NCBI RefSeq assembly: GCF_035989305.1
Contig: NZ_CP108514.1
Span: 3,348,501 to 3,412,500, forward strand
Length of the DNA: 64,000 bases
Direction of reading: 5' to 3'
Source: Streptomyces sp. NBC_01233
Lineage (GTDB): Bacteria > Actinomycetota > Actinomycetes > Streptomycetales > Streptomycetaceae
Shown here: positions 26,516 to 35,319 of the stretch, piece after piece
Numbering within the stretch: the first letter of the stretch is position 1
How the letters are laid out: each line of letters opens with the position of its first letter
Notes under the pieces: model-generated
Told to the model about the DNA's origin: nothing
The model's database searches: none
The model's input: only the letters and a program-made list of their open reading frames with translations
Position numbers and translations under genes: made by a program

Positions 26516-27280
26516 TCAGGCCAGCGCCGTCGCGGTGGCGCGGGCGAAGCCGTCGGGGTTGTCCAGCATGATGTTGTGCCCGCAGTCGGGGACGGACACC
26601 ACGGCGACGCCGGCCGCCTCCAGGACCTCGGCGCCGGGAAGCGGTCCGTCCGCCTCCGGCAGCAGGTAGGTGCGCGGAACCTTCAACTCCAGCAGCAGCT
26701 CACGCATGGTGGGCGTGGTGCCCGCCGCGAGGTGGACGGCCGAGCGGTGGAGGGCCGTCCGGCCGGCGAGGCGCATCGTGGACCACCAGTGCGCGCCGAC
26801 CCGGTCACGCACCTCGGCCCAGCCGCCTGCCAGGAACTCCTCCTCCGTGTAGGCGGCGATCCCGCTGCTCCCGGGCGCCGCGGGACCGGACGGAACGGGA
26901 TCCAGGTTGGCGTCGACGAGCACCAGCCGGGAGACCAGGTGGGGATGGCGGTCGGCGAGCACGATCGCCACGGCTCCGCCCATGCTGTGGGCGATCAGCT
27001 CGGCGCCCGCCACCCCGGCCGCGCCGAGGGCGGCCGCCAGGGCGTCGGCGTGCGCCTCCAGGGTGTAACCGAACCCCTCGGGCCGGTCGCTGTGCCCGTG
27101 GCCCAGCAGATCGACCAGCAGGGAGCGCCGCCCCGCCAGGAGCGGATGCGTGGCGCTCGCCGCGAAGTAGGCCGGCGAGGTGGAGCCGAGCCCGTGCACG
27201 TACACCCGGGCCGGCTCCTCCCCCGGCAGCTCGACCCAGCGGATCCGGTCGTCCTCCGCGGTGACGACGGCACTTCTCAC
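26516..27280 (-). CDS. Alpha/beta hydrolase
   Basis: A 254-residue cytoplasmic alpha/beta hydrolase. Oxyanion strand VYVHGLGSTSPAY, nucleophile elbow IAHSMGGAVAI, the acid near LLPEADGPLPG and the catalytic His in VPDCGHNIMLDNP are all present, so it should be active as an esterase or lipase-like enzyme; substrate unknown. The GTG start at 27280 has GAGGGGG 8 bases before it. Longer frames upstream lack this. It is divergent from the GNAT gene at 27431. Confidence 0.85.
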   Translation of the reverse strand: MRSAVVTAEDDRIRWVELPGEEPARVYVHGLGSTSPAYFAASATHPLLAGRRSLLVDLLGHGHSDRPEGFGYTLEAHADALAAALGAAGVAGAELIAHSMGGAVAIVLADRHPHLVSRLVLVDANLDPVPSGPAAPGSSGIAAYTEEEFLAGGWAEVRDRVGAHWWSTMRLAGRTALHRSAVHLAAGTTPTMRELLLELKVPRTYLLPEADGPLPGAEVLEAAGVAVVSVPDCGHNIMLDNPDGFARATATALA

Positions 27281-27430
27281 GAGTTCCCCCTCAGTCGTTC
27301 GACGGACGATCAGGCCCGTGCCGTGACCGTAACCCGCCCCGCGCTCGTCCGGTCGGGAGTTTTTGGCGGTCCGCCACGCCGCGGCGGACTTCGGCTCACC
27401 ATCCGTCATGCGCGCATTATCGTGGCCGGC

Positions 27431-27844
27431 ATGGACATCCGCCGGGCCCTCACCCCCGCCGAGCTCGCCGCCGCCGAATCCCTCTTCGACGGGCCCGCCC
27501 GCGAGGAGTGGTCCGAGCGCTTCCTCGCCGCCCCGGGGCACGTGATGCTCATCGCCTACGTCGACGCAGTGCCCGCCGGGATGGTCTCCGGCATCGAGAT
27601 GAGCCACCCCGACAAGGGCACCGAGATGTGCCTGTACGAACTGTCCGTGGACGAGGGGTACCGTCGCCGCGGGATCGGCCGCGCCCTGACGCTGGCCCTC
27701 GCCGACGAGGCGAAGGCCCGCGGCTGTTACGGCATGTGGGTGGGGGTCGACACCGACAACGAGGCCGCCCTGGCCACCTACGACGCCGCCGGCGCCCGCG
27801 ACGAGGGCGTCTTCTCGATGCGCGGCTGGCCCCTCACCCCGTAG
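27431..27844 (+). CDS. GNAT-family N-acetyltransferase
   Basis: A 137-residue acetyltransferase with the acetyl-CoA pyrophosphate loop YRRRGIGRALTLAL and the preceding beta strand LYELSVDE, ending in the usual ATYDAAGARDEGVFSMRGW. It resembles the aminoglycoside 3-N-acetyltransferase AAC(3)-I shape of short GNATs, but resistance cannot be claimed. An in-frame region upstream overlaps the divergent hydrolase and was left out. It stands 78 bases before the subtilisin gene. Confidence 0.82.
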   Translation: MDIRRALTPAELAAAESLFDGPAREEWSERFLAAPGHVMLIAYVDAVPAGMVSGIEMSHPDKGTEMCLYELSVDEGYRRRGIGRALTLALADEAKARGCYGMWVGVDTDNEAALATYDAAGARDEGVFSMRGWPLTP

Positions 27845-27922
27845 CCCGCACGGCGGCGTGTCGTGCGCCCACTCGGCGCACCCTCCGCGCGCCCGCGCCG
27901 CCGCTCGCCGAGCATCGGCCGC

Positions 27923-29140
27923 ATGACCGCATTCGTCCCGCTCCTGCCCGCCGCCGTCGCACTCCTCGCGGCGGCCACCACGGCCGCCGCCCTGCCGCCG
28001 CACCCGTCCTCCGCGGCCCGTTCCTCCGCCGAAGCCGCCGTCGCCCCCTACGTCGTCGTCCTCAAGGACACCAGCTCGCGCGCCCCGACCCGCGCCCTGG
28101 CCGCCGAGGCAGCGGACTCCGGTGACGAGGTCGGGCCGGTCTACGATGCCGTCCTCGACGGCTTCGCCGTCCGCACCAGCGCCGCGCGGGCCGCCGCCCT
28201 GGCCGCCGACCCCCGGGTGGCCTCCGTGGAGCCGGACGCGGAGTTCCACACGAGCGCCGGCGACACCGCCCCCGCCGGCACGCAGCCCCAGGCCCAGGCG
28301 CACGCACCCTGGCCGCTGGACCGCATCGACCAGCGCGAGCTCCCGCTCGACGGCTCGTACACGTACTCCACCAGGGCCGAGGGCGTCACCGTCTACATCG
28401 TCGACACCGGGATCAACACCCTCCACGAGGAGTTCGGCGGCCGTGCCCGGTTCGGCTACAACGCGGTGTTCCTCGGGAGCTCCCGCGACTGCAACGGCCA
28501 CGGCACGCACGTCGCGGCGACCGTGGGCGGAGAGACGTACGGGGTCGCGAAGGGGGTCTCGCTCGTCGGGGTGAAGGTGGCCGACTGCCGCGGTTCCGGG
28601 AGCCTGTCGTCCATCCTCAAGGGCCTCGACTGGGTGGTGAAGGACGCAGCGAAGGCCCCGGGGACCCCGGCGGTGGCCAACATGAGCATGGGCGGCACCC
28701 CCAGCTACGCCCTCGACGCGGCGGTGATCCGGGCCGTGGCCTCCGGGATCACCTTCACCGTGGCCGCGGGCAACGACGGCAAGGACGCCTGCGGGGGATC
28801 GCCCGCCTCGGTCCCGCAGGCCATCACGGTCGGCGCGACCGACGCCGGCGACCGGCGCGCGCCGTTCTCCAGCCACGGCCCCTGTGTGGACCTCTCGGCC
28901 CCCGGCGTGGGCGTCACCTCGGCCTGGAAGGACTCCGCCACCGCCACCGCCCGCGCCTCCGGCACCTCGATGGCCGCCCCGCACGTGGCGGGGGTCGCCG
29001 CGCTCGTCCTGGCGCGCGGCAGCGCACGCACCCCGGCGCAGGTGACCGAGGCGCTGCTGCACAGCGCCGTGCCCGACCGGATCACCGCGCTCCCGGCCGG
29101 CACCCCCAACCTGCTGCTCCACCTCCCCACCGACCGCTAG
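27923..29140 (+). CDS. Secreted S8 subtilisin-like serine protease
   Basis: A 405-residue extracellular protease. Signal helix at 5-23; an inhibitor I9 propeptide at about 42-110 (YVVVLKDTSS ... VASVEPDAEF); catalytic domain with D161 (YIVDTGIN), H193 (NGHGTHVA), oxyanion N284 (AAGNDG) and nucleophile S349 (GTSMAAPHVAG). Extra cysteines (C190, C222, C290, C321) suggest two disulfides as in proteinase K-like enzymes. All elements are intact, so it should be self-activating after export. It stops before a strong inverted repeat. Confidence 0.93.
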   Translation: MTAFVPLLPAAVALLAAATTAAALPPHPSSAARSSAEAAVAPYVVVLKDTSSRAPTRALAAEAADSGDEVGPVYDAVLDGFAVRTSAARAAALAADPRVASVEPDAEFHTSAGDTAPAGTQPQAQAHAPWPLDRIDQRELPLDGSYTYSTRAEGVTVYIVDTGINTLHEEFGGRARFGYNAVFLGSSRDCNGHGTHVAATVGGETYGVAKGVSLVGVKVADCRGSGSLSSILKGLDWVVKDAAKAPGTPAVANMSMGGTPSYALDAAVIRAVASGITFTVAAGNDGKDACGGSPASVPQAITVGATDAGDRRAPFSSHGPCVDLSAPGVGVTSAWKDSATATARASGTSMAAPHVAGVAALVLARGSARTPAQVTEALLHSAVPDRITALPAGTPNLLLHLPTDR

Positions 29141-29148
29141 ACCCCGCG

Positions 29149-29226
29149 CACCCCGGCACCCCGGCACCCCGGCACCCCGACCAGTCGGTATCCGATGGGC
29201 CATCAGACTCTCCCTGATGGCCCATC
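29149..29226. repeat. 8-bp direct repeats followed by a perfect 12-bp inverted repeat
   Basis: Four copies of CCCCGGCA run from about 29149 to 29180. Then GATGGGCCATCA (29194-29205) and TGATGGCCCATC (29215-29226) form a perfect hairpin with a 9-base loop, followed by AATTTCTG. It probably terminates the protease transcript, or serves as an operator for the downstream WxL gene. Confidence 0.6.
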
Positions 29227-29367
29227 AATTTCTGTGTGCTTCGGGCGAAAGCAAGTCATTGACTTCTCATCACCGTGACGCGTCAATATCGGCCACCGCA
29301 CCGGCTCGGCCTCCCCCACACAGCGGGTGGGGGGAGGGGTTCGTCATGACGAAGGAGTCGCGACCCA

Positions 29368-30660
29368 GTGAGTACGAGAACGCATCGACGAAGAGTGCTG
29401 GCCGGGGCGGGAGCCCTGTCTCTGGCCCTGACGGGCGGCGTGGTGGGCCTGGCAGGCTCCGCGCAGGCCGCGACGAAGACCACCGCCGTCTTCGAGAACT
29501 GCGACGCCCCGGCGCCGCAGCCCGACGGCTCGGGCAACCAGAACTGGACGGTCACCCTGCCCGACGGCGCCAAGGCCGGCGACGTCGTCCCGATCACGAT
29601 CGACCCGGGCGCGAGCCCGCTGATCCCCGGGTTCTCCGTCACCACGGTGAACACGTCCAAGATCACCCTCAAGGTCGGGACGACCACCCAGGTGGTCACC
29701 AGCCCTCCCGAGACCGTCAGCGTCGTGGCCGGGCAGCCGCTCGACCCCAAGGCGTTCTCCGGAACGATCAGGATCCCGGACGGCACCGAGGGCACCACGG
29801 TCAACGTCGCCCTCGACCTGGCGGTGACCGACGCGGACCTCTCCGGTTCGGTCTTCACCACCACCTGTACCCCGGCGCCCCGCCCGAGCGCCTCGCTCGG
29901 CTCGGTCGTGGTCGAGGCCCTGCCCAAGGACCCGATCACGACGAAGCTGACGCCCAACAGCGGCCCGGCGGGCCAGGAGGTCGTCGTCAGCGGCGCCAAC
30001 ATGCCGCCCGGCCCCGTGACCTGCTCCGCCCTGCTCGGGGGCGCGCCGACCGGTGACAACGGCAACGGCACGGCGGACGCCGCCGGTGTGGCCACGTGCA
30101 CCCTCACGGTCACCAAGAAGGCCGACGCGATCAAGATCAACGGTGCGACCACCTCCAAGCCCTTCGTGTTCGTGGAGGAGCAGGCCGGCGTCAAGAACCC
30201 GGTCGACGTCGAGGTCCTCCCCGGACCGCTGGCCCTCGGCCCGAAGGACGGCCAGCCGGCCGTCAGCTTCGGCTCGGTCACCATCAACGGCAAGGCCCAG
30301 TCGGTGGTCGGCGTCTTCAACGCCGCGACCGTCCAGGACTTCCGCGGCGGCTCGCTCGGCTGGGACGTGACGGCGACGCGTACGCCGTTCCTGAACCAGG
30401 CCACCGGCCACTCGATGGCGAAGGCGCAGATCGGCATCCAGCCGTCCTGCACCGTGACCAACCCGGACAGCCCGAGCACCTGCACCGCGGGCACGCCCGG
30501 CGCGATCTCCGACGTCCCGATGAAGGTGGCCTCCCAGGCCGCCGGCGGGGACGAGCTGACCGGAGGTGAGTTCGCCGTCGGCGGCGCCGGGATGATCCAG
30601 CTCCCGCCCTTCATGTTCGCCGACACCTACCAGACGGTCGTGACCTTCTCGATCGCCTGA
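29368..30660 (+). CDS. WxL-domain-like secreted cell-wall protein
   Basis: A 430-residue secreted protein with Tat-like signal (RTHRRRVLAGAGALSLALTGGVVGLAGSA in outline, cleaved near 34). Two beta-rich repeats follow, then a C-terminal region with VVGVFNAATVQDFRGG and SLGWDVTATRTPF near residues 315-345, which resembles the Trp-containing strand of WxL surface domains, and a second Cys pair (PSCTVTN, PSTCTAG). Start is GTG with GAAGGAG 10 bases before it. WxL proteins bind peptidoglycan non-covalently and are normally made with a DUF916 membrane partner, exactly what follows 86 bases later. Assignment rests on this context as much as on sequence. Confidence 0.7.
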   Translation: MSTRTHRRRVLAGAGALSLALTGGVVGLAGSAQAATKTTAVFENCDAPAPQPDGSGNQNWTVTLPDGAKAGDVVPITIDPGASPLIPGFSVTTVNTSKITLKVGTTTQVVTSPPETVSVVAGQPLDPKAFSGTIRIPDGTEGTTVNVALDLAVTDADLSGSVFTTTCTPAPRPSASLGSVVVEALPKDPITTKLTPNSGPAGQEVVVSGANMPPGPVTCSALLGGAPTGDNGNGTADAAGVATCTLTVTKKADAIKINGATTSKPFVFVEEQAGVKNPVDVEVLPGPLALGPKDGQPAVSFGSVTINGKAQSVVGVFNAATVQDFRGGSLGWDVTATRTPFLNQATGHSMAKAQIGIQPSCTVTNPDSPSTCTAGTPGAISDVPMKVASQAAGGDELTGGEFAVGGAGMIQLPPFMFADTYQTVVTFSIA

Positions 30661-30746
30661 CCCGTACGGCCCGCTCCTCCAGGGTGGTGCGGCGCTCCGG
30701 CGCCGCACCACCCCTTTCCCCTTCCGGCGCCGACTGGAGACCGCCC

Positions 30747-31799
30747 ATGCGCACCCGCAGCAGTACGCGTAGCCGCACCCGCACCTCTCTGCACGGGCTG
30801 CTCCTCGGCCTGCTGCTCCTGGGCACGGGCCTGCTCCCGGCCACCGCGGCGAGGGCCGCGGACAACGGCACCTGGGGGGTCTTCCCCACGCCCGCGGCCG
30901 GTGCGGCGATGACCGACCGGGCGTACTTCTTCCACCAGGGCGCGGCCGGAACCGCCCTGGCCGACAGCGTGACGATCCTGAACTCCTCCGACAAGGACCT
31001 GACGTTCCAGATCTTCGCCACCGACGCGGTGAACACCCCGGCGGGCGGCGCCTTCGCGCTGCTGCCGGTGGAGACGAGGCCCAAGGACGTCGGCGCGTGG
31101 ATCGCGCTGCCGCCGGAGACCGCGGGCACCGTCACCGTGCCGGCCAAGGGCCGCAAGGACATCCCGTTCACCGTGAAGGTCCCGGCGGACGCGACGCCCG
31201 GTGACCACGTCGGCGGGATCGTCGCCCTGAACACCGCCGTGGAGGGCGTGCAGCAGGAGGGCAAGGTCCAGGTCGGGGTGAAGCGCTCGGTGGGCGCCCG
31301 GCTGTACTTCCGGGTGCCGGGGCCGCTGACTCCGGGGCTGAGCGTGGAGGACGTGCGGATCAGCCGGTCGGCGCCGCTGCTGCCCTGGGTCAAGGACGCC
31401 CGCGCCACGGTCTCGTACACGCTGGTCAACCGGGGCAACATGGTCGTCGAGCCCAAGGTGACGGTCTCCGCCGAGGGCCTCTTCGGGCGCGACGTGCTGG
31501 ACCGGCCGGCCCGCGAGCTGAAGCTGACCCTGCTGCCGGGCCAGCGGATCGAGCTGACCGAGCCCTGGCCGGACGCCCCCCAGTCCGACTGGGTGACCGT
31601 CAGGATCACGGCGGGAGCGACCGCCCACCCCGATCTGGTCTCGCGGTCCGAGACCGACTTCATCGCCGTCCCCTGGCCGGCCGTGGGCCTGTTCCTGGTG
31701 CTGGCGGGCGCCGGGGTCACCCTGTGGGTGCTGCGCCGCCGGCGCCGCGCGGAACACGAACAGGTGGAACCCGCCCCGGACTTGGCTCAGGCGCTCTGA
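30747..31799 (+). CDS. DUF916 / WxL-protein-partner membrane protein
   Basis: A 350-residue protein with signal peptide (RTSLHGLLLGLLLLGTG), an extracellular beta-sandwich region (WGVFPTPAAGAAMTDRAYFFH, then DSVTILNSSDKDLTFQIFATDA and FTVKVPADATPGDHVGGIVAL typical of the DUF916 peptidoglycan-binding domain), a C-terminal membrane helix (AVGLFLVLAGAGVTLWVL) and a basic tail RRRRR. It matches the CscB-like partners of WxL proteins in Firmicutes. GGAG lies 7 bases before the ATG. With the preceding gene it forms a two-gene operon that probably displays the WxL-like protein on the cell wall. Confidence 0.82.
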   Translation: MRTRSSTRSRTRTSLHGLLLGLLLLGTGLLPATAARAADNGTWGVFPTPAAGAAMTDRAYFFHQGAAGTALADSVTILNSSDKDLTFQIFATDAVNTPAGGAFALLPVETRPKDVGAWIALPPETAGTVTVPAKGRKDIPFTVKVPADATPGDHVGGIVALNTAVEGVQQEGKVQVGVKRSVGARLYFRVPGPLTPGLSVEDVRISRSAPLLPWVKDARATVSYTLVNRGNMVVEPKVTVSAEGLFGRDVLDRPARELKLTLLPGQRIELTEPWPDAPQSDWVTVRITAGATAHPDLVSRSETDFIAVPWPAVGLFLVLAGAGVTLWVLRRRRRAEHEQVEPAPDLAQAL

Positions 31800-31861
31800 C
31801 CGGCGAAGGTGTCCTCGGGTGACGGTATTCGGCCATCACCCTGGGCGGGGAGGCACCTTCG

Positions 31862-33028
31862 ATGGAACGACAGCACGGCGACGCGGCCAAGGGCACGGGT
31901 CTGCTGACCCGCATCGAGCGCGCGCTGGGCACCGGCACCGCCGTCTACCTTCCGGGCGACGGCTGGATCCGGCTCACCCTCCCGCTCGACGACGGCGGCC
32001 CGGCCCCCGTCACGGTCGACGTGATCGCGGACACGACACGGGCGCCGCGGGGGATCGCGTACCTGCTGCCCGGCGGCGGGCTGAACTTCGCGGCCGACTT
32101 CTTCACCCCGGGCGGCCCGGACGACCACAACCTCGCCCACGAACTGCGCCGCCGCGGCCTGCTCGTCGTCGGGGTCACCCCGCGCGAGGACGCCGCGGCC
32201 GCCGCGGACATCACCGCCGAGTGGGGGCTCGCGGCACACCGCCGGGACCTGGCCCGGGTGGTGGGCGCGCTGGACTCCGTACTGCGGCTGCCCTACCAGT
32301 ACGCCGGGCACTCCGCAGGAGCCGCCCTCGCCCTGGACGCGGCCTCGCACGACACCTCGCCGCGGCTGCGCCGGGTCGTGGCTCTGGACACGACCGGGCC
32401 GTACACGGGCGATCCGGCGCTGCGGGCGGCCGATACACGCGACGCGTACGCCACCCAGCTCGCGCAGGGCGTCCACGTCGTCGATCCGGGACTCACGGCC
32501 GTGATCGCCAAGGCGGTGGCCGATCCGGACGGCGTCTCCCCGGCGCCCTGGCCGCCGGACCCGACCCGGCGCTTCACCCACGCCGGGCTCGCCCACTTCG
32601 CACTGATCCGCACGGCCGCCCTCCCGGGACCGGCGAACTGGATCTACGCCCAGGGCCACAGCGCCGGGACCTACGCCTTCGGCGCCAGCCCCGCCGAGGA
32701 CCGCTGCACGCTGACCCGCACCCCGCTGGCCACCTGGCACGCGGCGACCGCCGCCCTCGGCAGCGGCCTCCTGCCGACGGCCCTGCTGCGGGATCTCGCC
32801 GCGGTCTGGGCGGGCGACGACGCCACGTACCGGATCGCCTGGGACCGCATCGCCGCCGAGGTCGTCTGGGTCAACACCGAGCTGGGCCGCGGCGACCACC
32901 CCCGCGGCGCGGAACTGATCCGCGCGTCCGGCAACGACCGCGTCGCCTTCACGGTGGTCCCGGGCTACGGCCACGGCGACGCCGTCTGGAGCACGAACGC
33001 GGCGACGGACGTCTGGTCGCTGCTCTGA
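31862..33028 (+). CDS. Large alpha/beta hydrolase of unknown substrate
   Basis: A 388-residue hydrolase-fold protein. The nucleophile elbow is AGHSAGAALALDAA, with the oxyanion region AYLLPGGGLNFAADFF before it and the probable catalytic His in VVPGYGHGDAVW near the C terminus. A helical cap of about 150 residues lies between. There is no signal peptide. I do not recognise a characterised relative. It follows the WxL operon by 62 bases on the same strand but shows no obvious functional link. Confidence 0.7.
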   Translation: MERQHGDAAKGTGLLTRIERALGTGTAVYLPGDGWIRLTLPLDDGGPAPVTVDVIADTTRAPRGIAYLLPGGGLNFAADFFTPGGPDDHNLAHELRRRGLLVVGVTPREDAAAAADITAEWGLAAHRRDLARVVGALDSVLRLPYQYAGHSAGAALALDAASHDTSPRLRRVVALDTTGPYTGDPALRAADTRDAYATQLAQGVHVVDPGLTAVIAKAVADPDGVSPAPWPPDPTRRFTHAGLAHFALIRTAALPGPANWIYAQGHSAGTYAFGASPAEDRCTLTRTPLATWHAATAALGSGLLPTALLRDLAAVWAGDDATYRIAWDRIAAEVVWVNTELGRGDHPRGAELIRASGNDRVAFTVVPGYGHGDAVWSTNAATDVWSLL

Positions 33029-33064
33029 CGTCACCCGGGATCCGGAGGACGACGCCTTCTTCGG

Positions 33065-33313
33065 CTACCGCATCTCGATGACGCCGAAGATCACGCCCAC
33101 GACTCCTGCCACCGACCCCACCATGGTCCAGTAGCGCGTGCTCGTCCACGACCACGCACGGGAGGGAGGACCCGCCTCGTTCCGAGCCGCGCCGCCGGCC
33201 TGCGGGTTGGCTGTCGTCAGCGTCACCGGCGAGTTGTCCCCGACGTTGATGTTGATGATCTGCGCGGCATGACAGTGCGGCTCGGGAACCCGAGAGCCTT
33301 CGTCGGCCTGCAT
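33065..33313 (-). CDS. Small single-span membrane protein
   Basis: An 82-residue protein with an excellent ribosome binding site (AAGGAGG 6 bases before the ATG) and one membrane helix near the C terminus (MVGSVAGVVGVIFGVIEM). The N-terminal half is polar and contains IININVGDNSPVTLTT, an Asn/Asp-rich repeat-like beta segment similar in style to sequences ahead of membrane anchors in some phage and effector-associated proteins. No family recognised. It is convergent with the hydrolase before it. Confidence 0.6.
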   Translation of the reverse strand: MQADEGSRVPEPHCHAAQIININVGDNSPVTLTTANPQAGGAARNEAGPPSRAWSWTSTRYWTMVGSVAGVVGVIFGVIEMR

Positions 33314-33742
33314 GTCGTCCCTCCTTGAGACGGTCCACGGCCGCCGTCTTCGAAAGAGGGGACTCGCTCGGTGGAACGTCCCAACCTCAACGAAGACAGA
33401 CGGTTGTCTGCCCTGCACACAGCGCCCGCTTGCTGTGCCGCTCCGGGGGGAGCGTTTCGTTGAGGTCGTCAGCGAACCCGACCGATCAAGCCTTCTCGGG
33501 CACCTCACCCTTCGTGAGGTCATCGGGCCCGAAAGTGGACCCGGCACGGCGGCTTTGTCTTCCGCGCTCGGGTCGATCAGACCCGGGCGCTTCCATTCGA
33601 CCGCCGTTTCGCCAAAGAGACTACAACCGGCCAATTCACCAAACAACTGCCCAGTTCACGGCCCTGATCGAGGCTCAGAACAGCGGCAGCTCGCCGGCTG
33701 GACGGGCCCACTCGAGCAGGCAGCAGGCCGGGGACGGCAGAA
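33314..33742. other. 429-base intergenic region, no gene seen
   Basis: Between the small membrane protein start and the iolA terminator. It contains CAGAC-GGTT-GTCTG near 33396-33409, a possible operator for the membrane protein gene. Base composition falls around 33600-33660. Frames crossing it lack ribosome binding sites. Confidence 0.45.
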
Positions 33743-33768
33743 CCCCCGGCCGGTGGGCTGGCCGGGGG
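33743..33768 (-). terminator. Probable terminator of the inositol operon
   Basis: CCCCCGGCC (33743-33751) pairs with GGCCGGGGG (33760-33768) around an 8-base loop, 40 bases after the iolA stop, the last gene of the minus-strand iol operon. No long T run follows, common in high-GC actinobacteria. Confidence 0.6.
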
Positions 33769-33807
33769 CTGCGTCGGGGCGAGTCGGAACCGCGGAGCGG
33801 GCAGGGG

Positions 33808-35307
33808 TCAGTGGTTGCGGGGGAAGCCCAGGTCCACGCCGGCCGGCGCGTCCGAGGGGTCCGGCCAGCGGGTCGTGACGACCTTGCCGCGCGTGTAGAA
33901 GTGGATGCCGTCGTTGCCGTAGATGTGGTGGTCGCCGAAGAGCGAGTCCTTCCAGCCACCGAAGGAGTGGTAGCCCACCGGCACCGGGATCGGGACGTTG
34001 ACGCCGACCATGCCCGCCTGGATCTCCAGCTGGAAGCGGCGGGCGGCGCCGCCGTCGCGGGTGAAGATCGCGGTGCCGTTGCCGAACGGCGAGGCGTTGA
34101 TGAGGTCCACGCCCTCCTCGTAGGTCTCCGTGCGCAGCACGCACAGCACCGGACCGAAGATCTCGTCGCGGTAGGCGTCGGAGTCGGTGTTCACGTTGTC
34201 GAGCAGGGAGAGGCCGATCCAGTGGCCGTTCTCGTTGCCCTCGACGGTGTAGCCGGTGCCGTCCAGGACCACGTCGGCGCCCTGGGCGGCCGCGCCCTTG
34301 ACGTACGAGGCGACCTTGTCGCGGTGGGCGGCCGTGATGAGCGGGCCCATCTCGGAGGTCGGGTCGTTGCCGGGGCCGATCTTGATCTTCTCGGCGCGCT
34401 CGCGGATCTTGTCGACGAGGGTGTCGGCGATGGAGCCGACGGCCACGACGGCGGAGATCGCCATGCAGCGCTCACCGGCCGAGCCGTAGGCGGCGGAGAC
34501 CGCCGCGTCGGCGGCCGCGTCCAGGTCGGCGTCCGGGAGCACCAGCATGTGGTTCTTGGCGCCGCCGAGCGCCTGGACGCGCTTGCCGTTGGCGGAGGCG
34601 GTGGTGTGGATGTGGCGGGCGATCGGGGTCGAGCCGACGAAGGAGACGGCCGAGATGTCGGGGTGCGCCAGGAGCGCGTCCACGGCCACCTTGTCACCGT
34701 GCACGACGTTCAGCACGCCCGTCGGCAGACCCGCCTCGCTCATCAGCTCGGCGAGCTTGTTGGCGGCGGAGGGGTCCTTCTCGCTCGGCTTGAGGATGAA
34801 GGTGTTTCCGCAGGCCACGGCCAGCGGGAACATCCACATCGGGACCATCGCCGGGAAGTTGAACGGGGTGATGCCCGCGACCACGCCCAGCGGCTGGCGG
34901 ATGGAGGAGACGTCCACGCGGCTGGAGACCGACGTGGAGAGCTCGCCCTTGAGCTGGGTGGTGATCCCGCAGGCCAGCTCGACGATCTCCAGGCCGCGCG
35001 CGACCTCGCCCAACGCGTCCGAGTGGACCTTGCCGTGCTCGGCGGTGATCAGCTCGGCGATGGCGTCGCGGTTGGCGTCCAGCAGGGCGCGGTAGGCGAA
35101 CAGCACCTTGGTGCGGGCGGCCAGCGAGGACTGGCCCCAGGTCTGGAAGGCCTCCTTCGCCACCTGTACCGCCGCGTCGACCTCTTCGGCCGAGGCGAGC
35201 GCGACCTGCGTGGTGACCTCGCCGGTGGCCGGGTCGGTGACCGGGCCGTAGTTGCCCGACGCGCCCTCGACGGTCTTGCCACCGATCCAGTGGTTGACGG
35301 TCTTCAT
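33808..35307 (-). CDS. iolA: Methylmalonate-semialdehyde dehydrogenase (CoA-acylating), inositol pathway
   Basis: A 499-residue aldehyde dehydrogenase that converts malonic semialdehyde (or methylmalonic semialdehyde) + CoA + NAD to acetyl-CoA (propionyl-CoA) + CO2. The NAD site is FVGSTPIARHIH; the catalytic Cys lies in GSAGERCMAISA; TPFNFPAMVPMWMFPLAVACGNTFILKPSE is the MMSDH-specific segment. Start ATG has AAGGAG 8 bases before it. It is the last gene of an operon with iolC, iolB and iolD and performs the final step of myo-inositol breakdown. A second role in valine catabolism is possible. Confidence 0.95.
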   Translation of the reverse strand: MKTVNHWIGGKTVEGASGNYGPVTDPATGEVTTQVALASAEEVDAAVQVAKEAFQTWGQSSLAARTKVLFAYRALLDANRDAIAELITAEHGKVHSDALGEVARGLEIVELACGITTQLKGELSTSVSSRVDVSSIRQPLGVVAGITPFNFPAMVPMWMFPLAVACGNTFILKPSEKDPSAANKLAELMSEAGLPTGVLNVVHGDKVAVDALLAHPDISAVSFVGSTPIARHIHTTASANGKRVQALGGAKNHMLVLPDADLDAAADAAVSAAYGSAGERCMAISAVVAVGSIADTLVDKIRERAEKIKIGPGNDPTSEMGPLITAAHRDKVASYVKGAAAQGADVVLDGTGYTVEGNENGHWIGLSLLDNVNTDSDAYRDEIFGPVLCVLRTETYEEGVDLINASPFGNGTAIFTRDGGAARRFQLEIQAGMVGVNVPIPVPVGYHSFGGWKDSLFGDHHIYGNDGIHFYTRGKVVTTRWPDPSDAPAGVDLGFPRNH

Positions 35308-35319
35308 TGCCTTGCTCCT

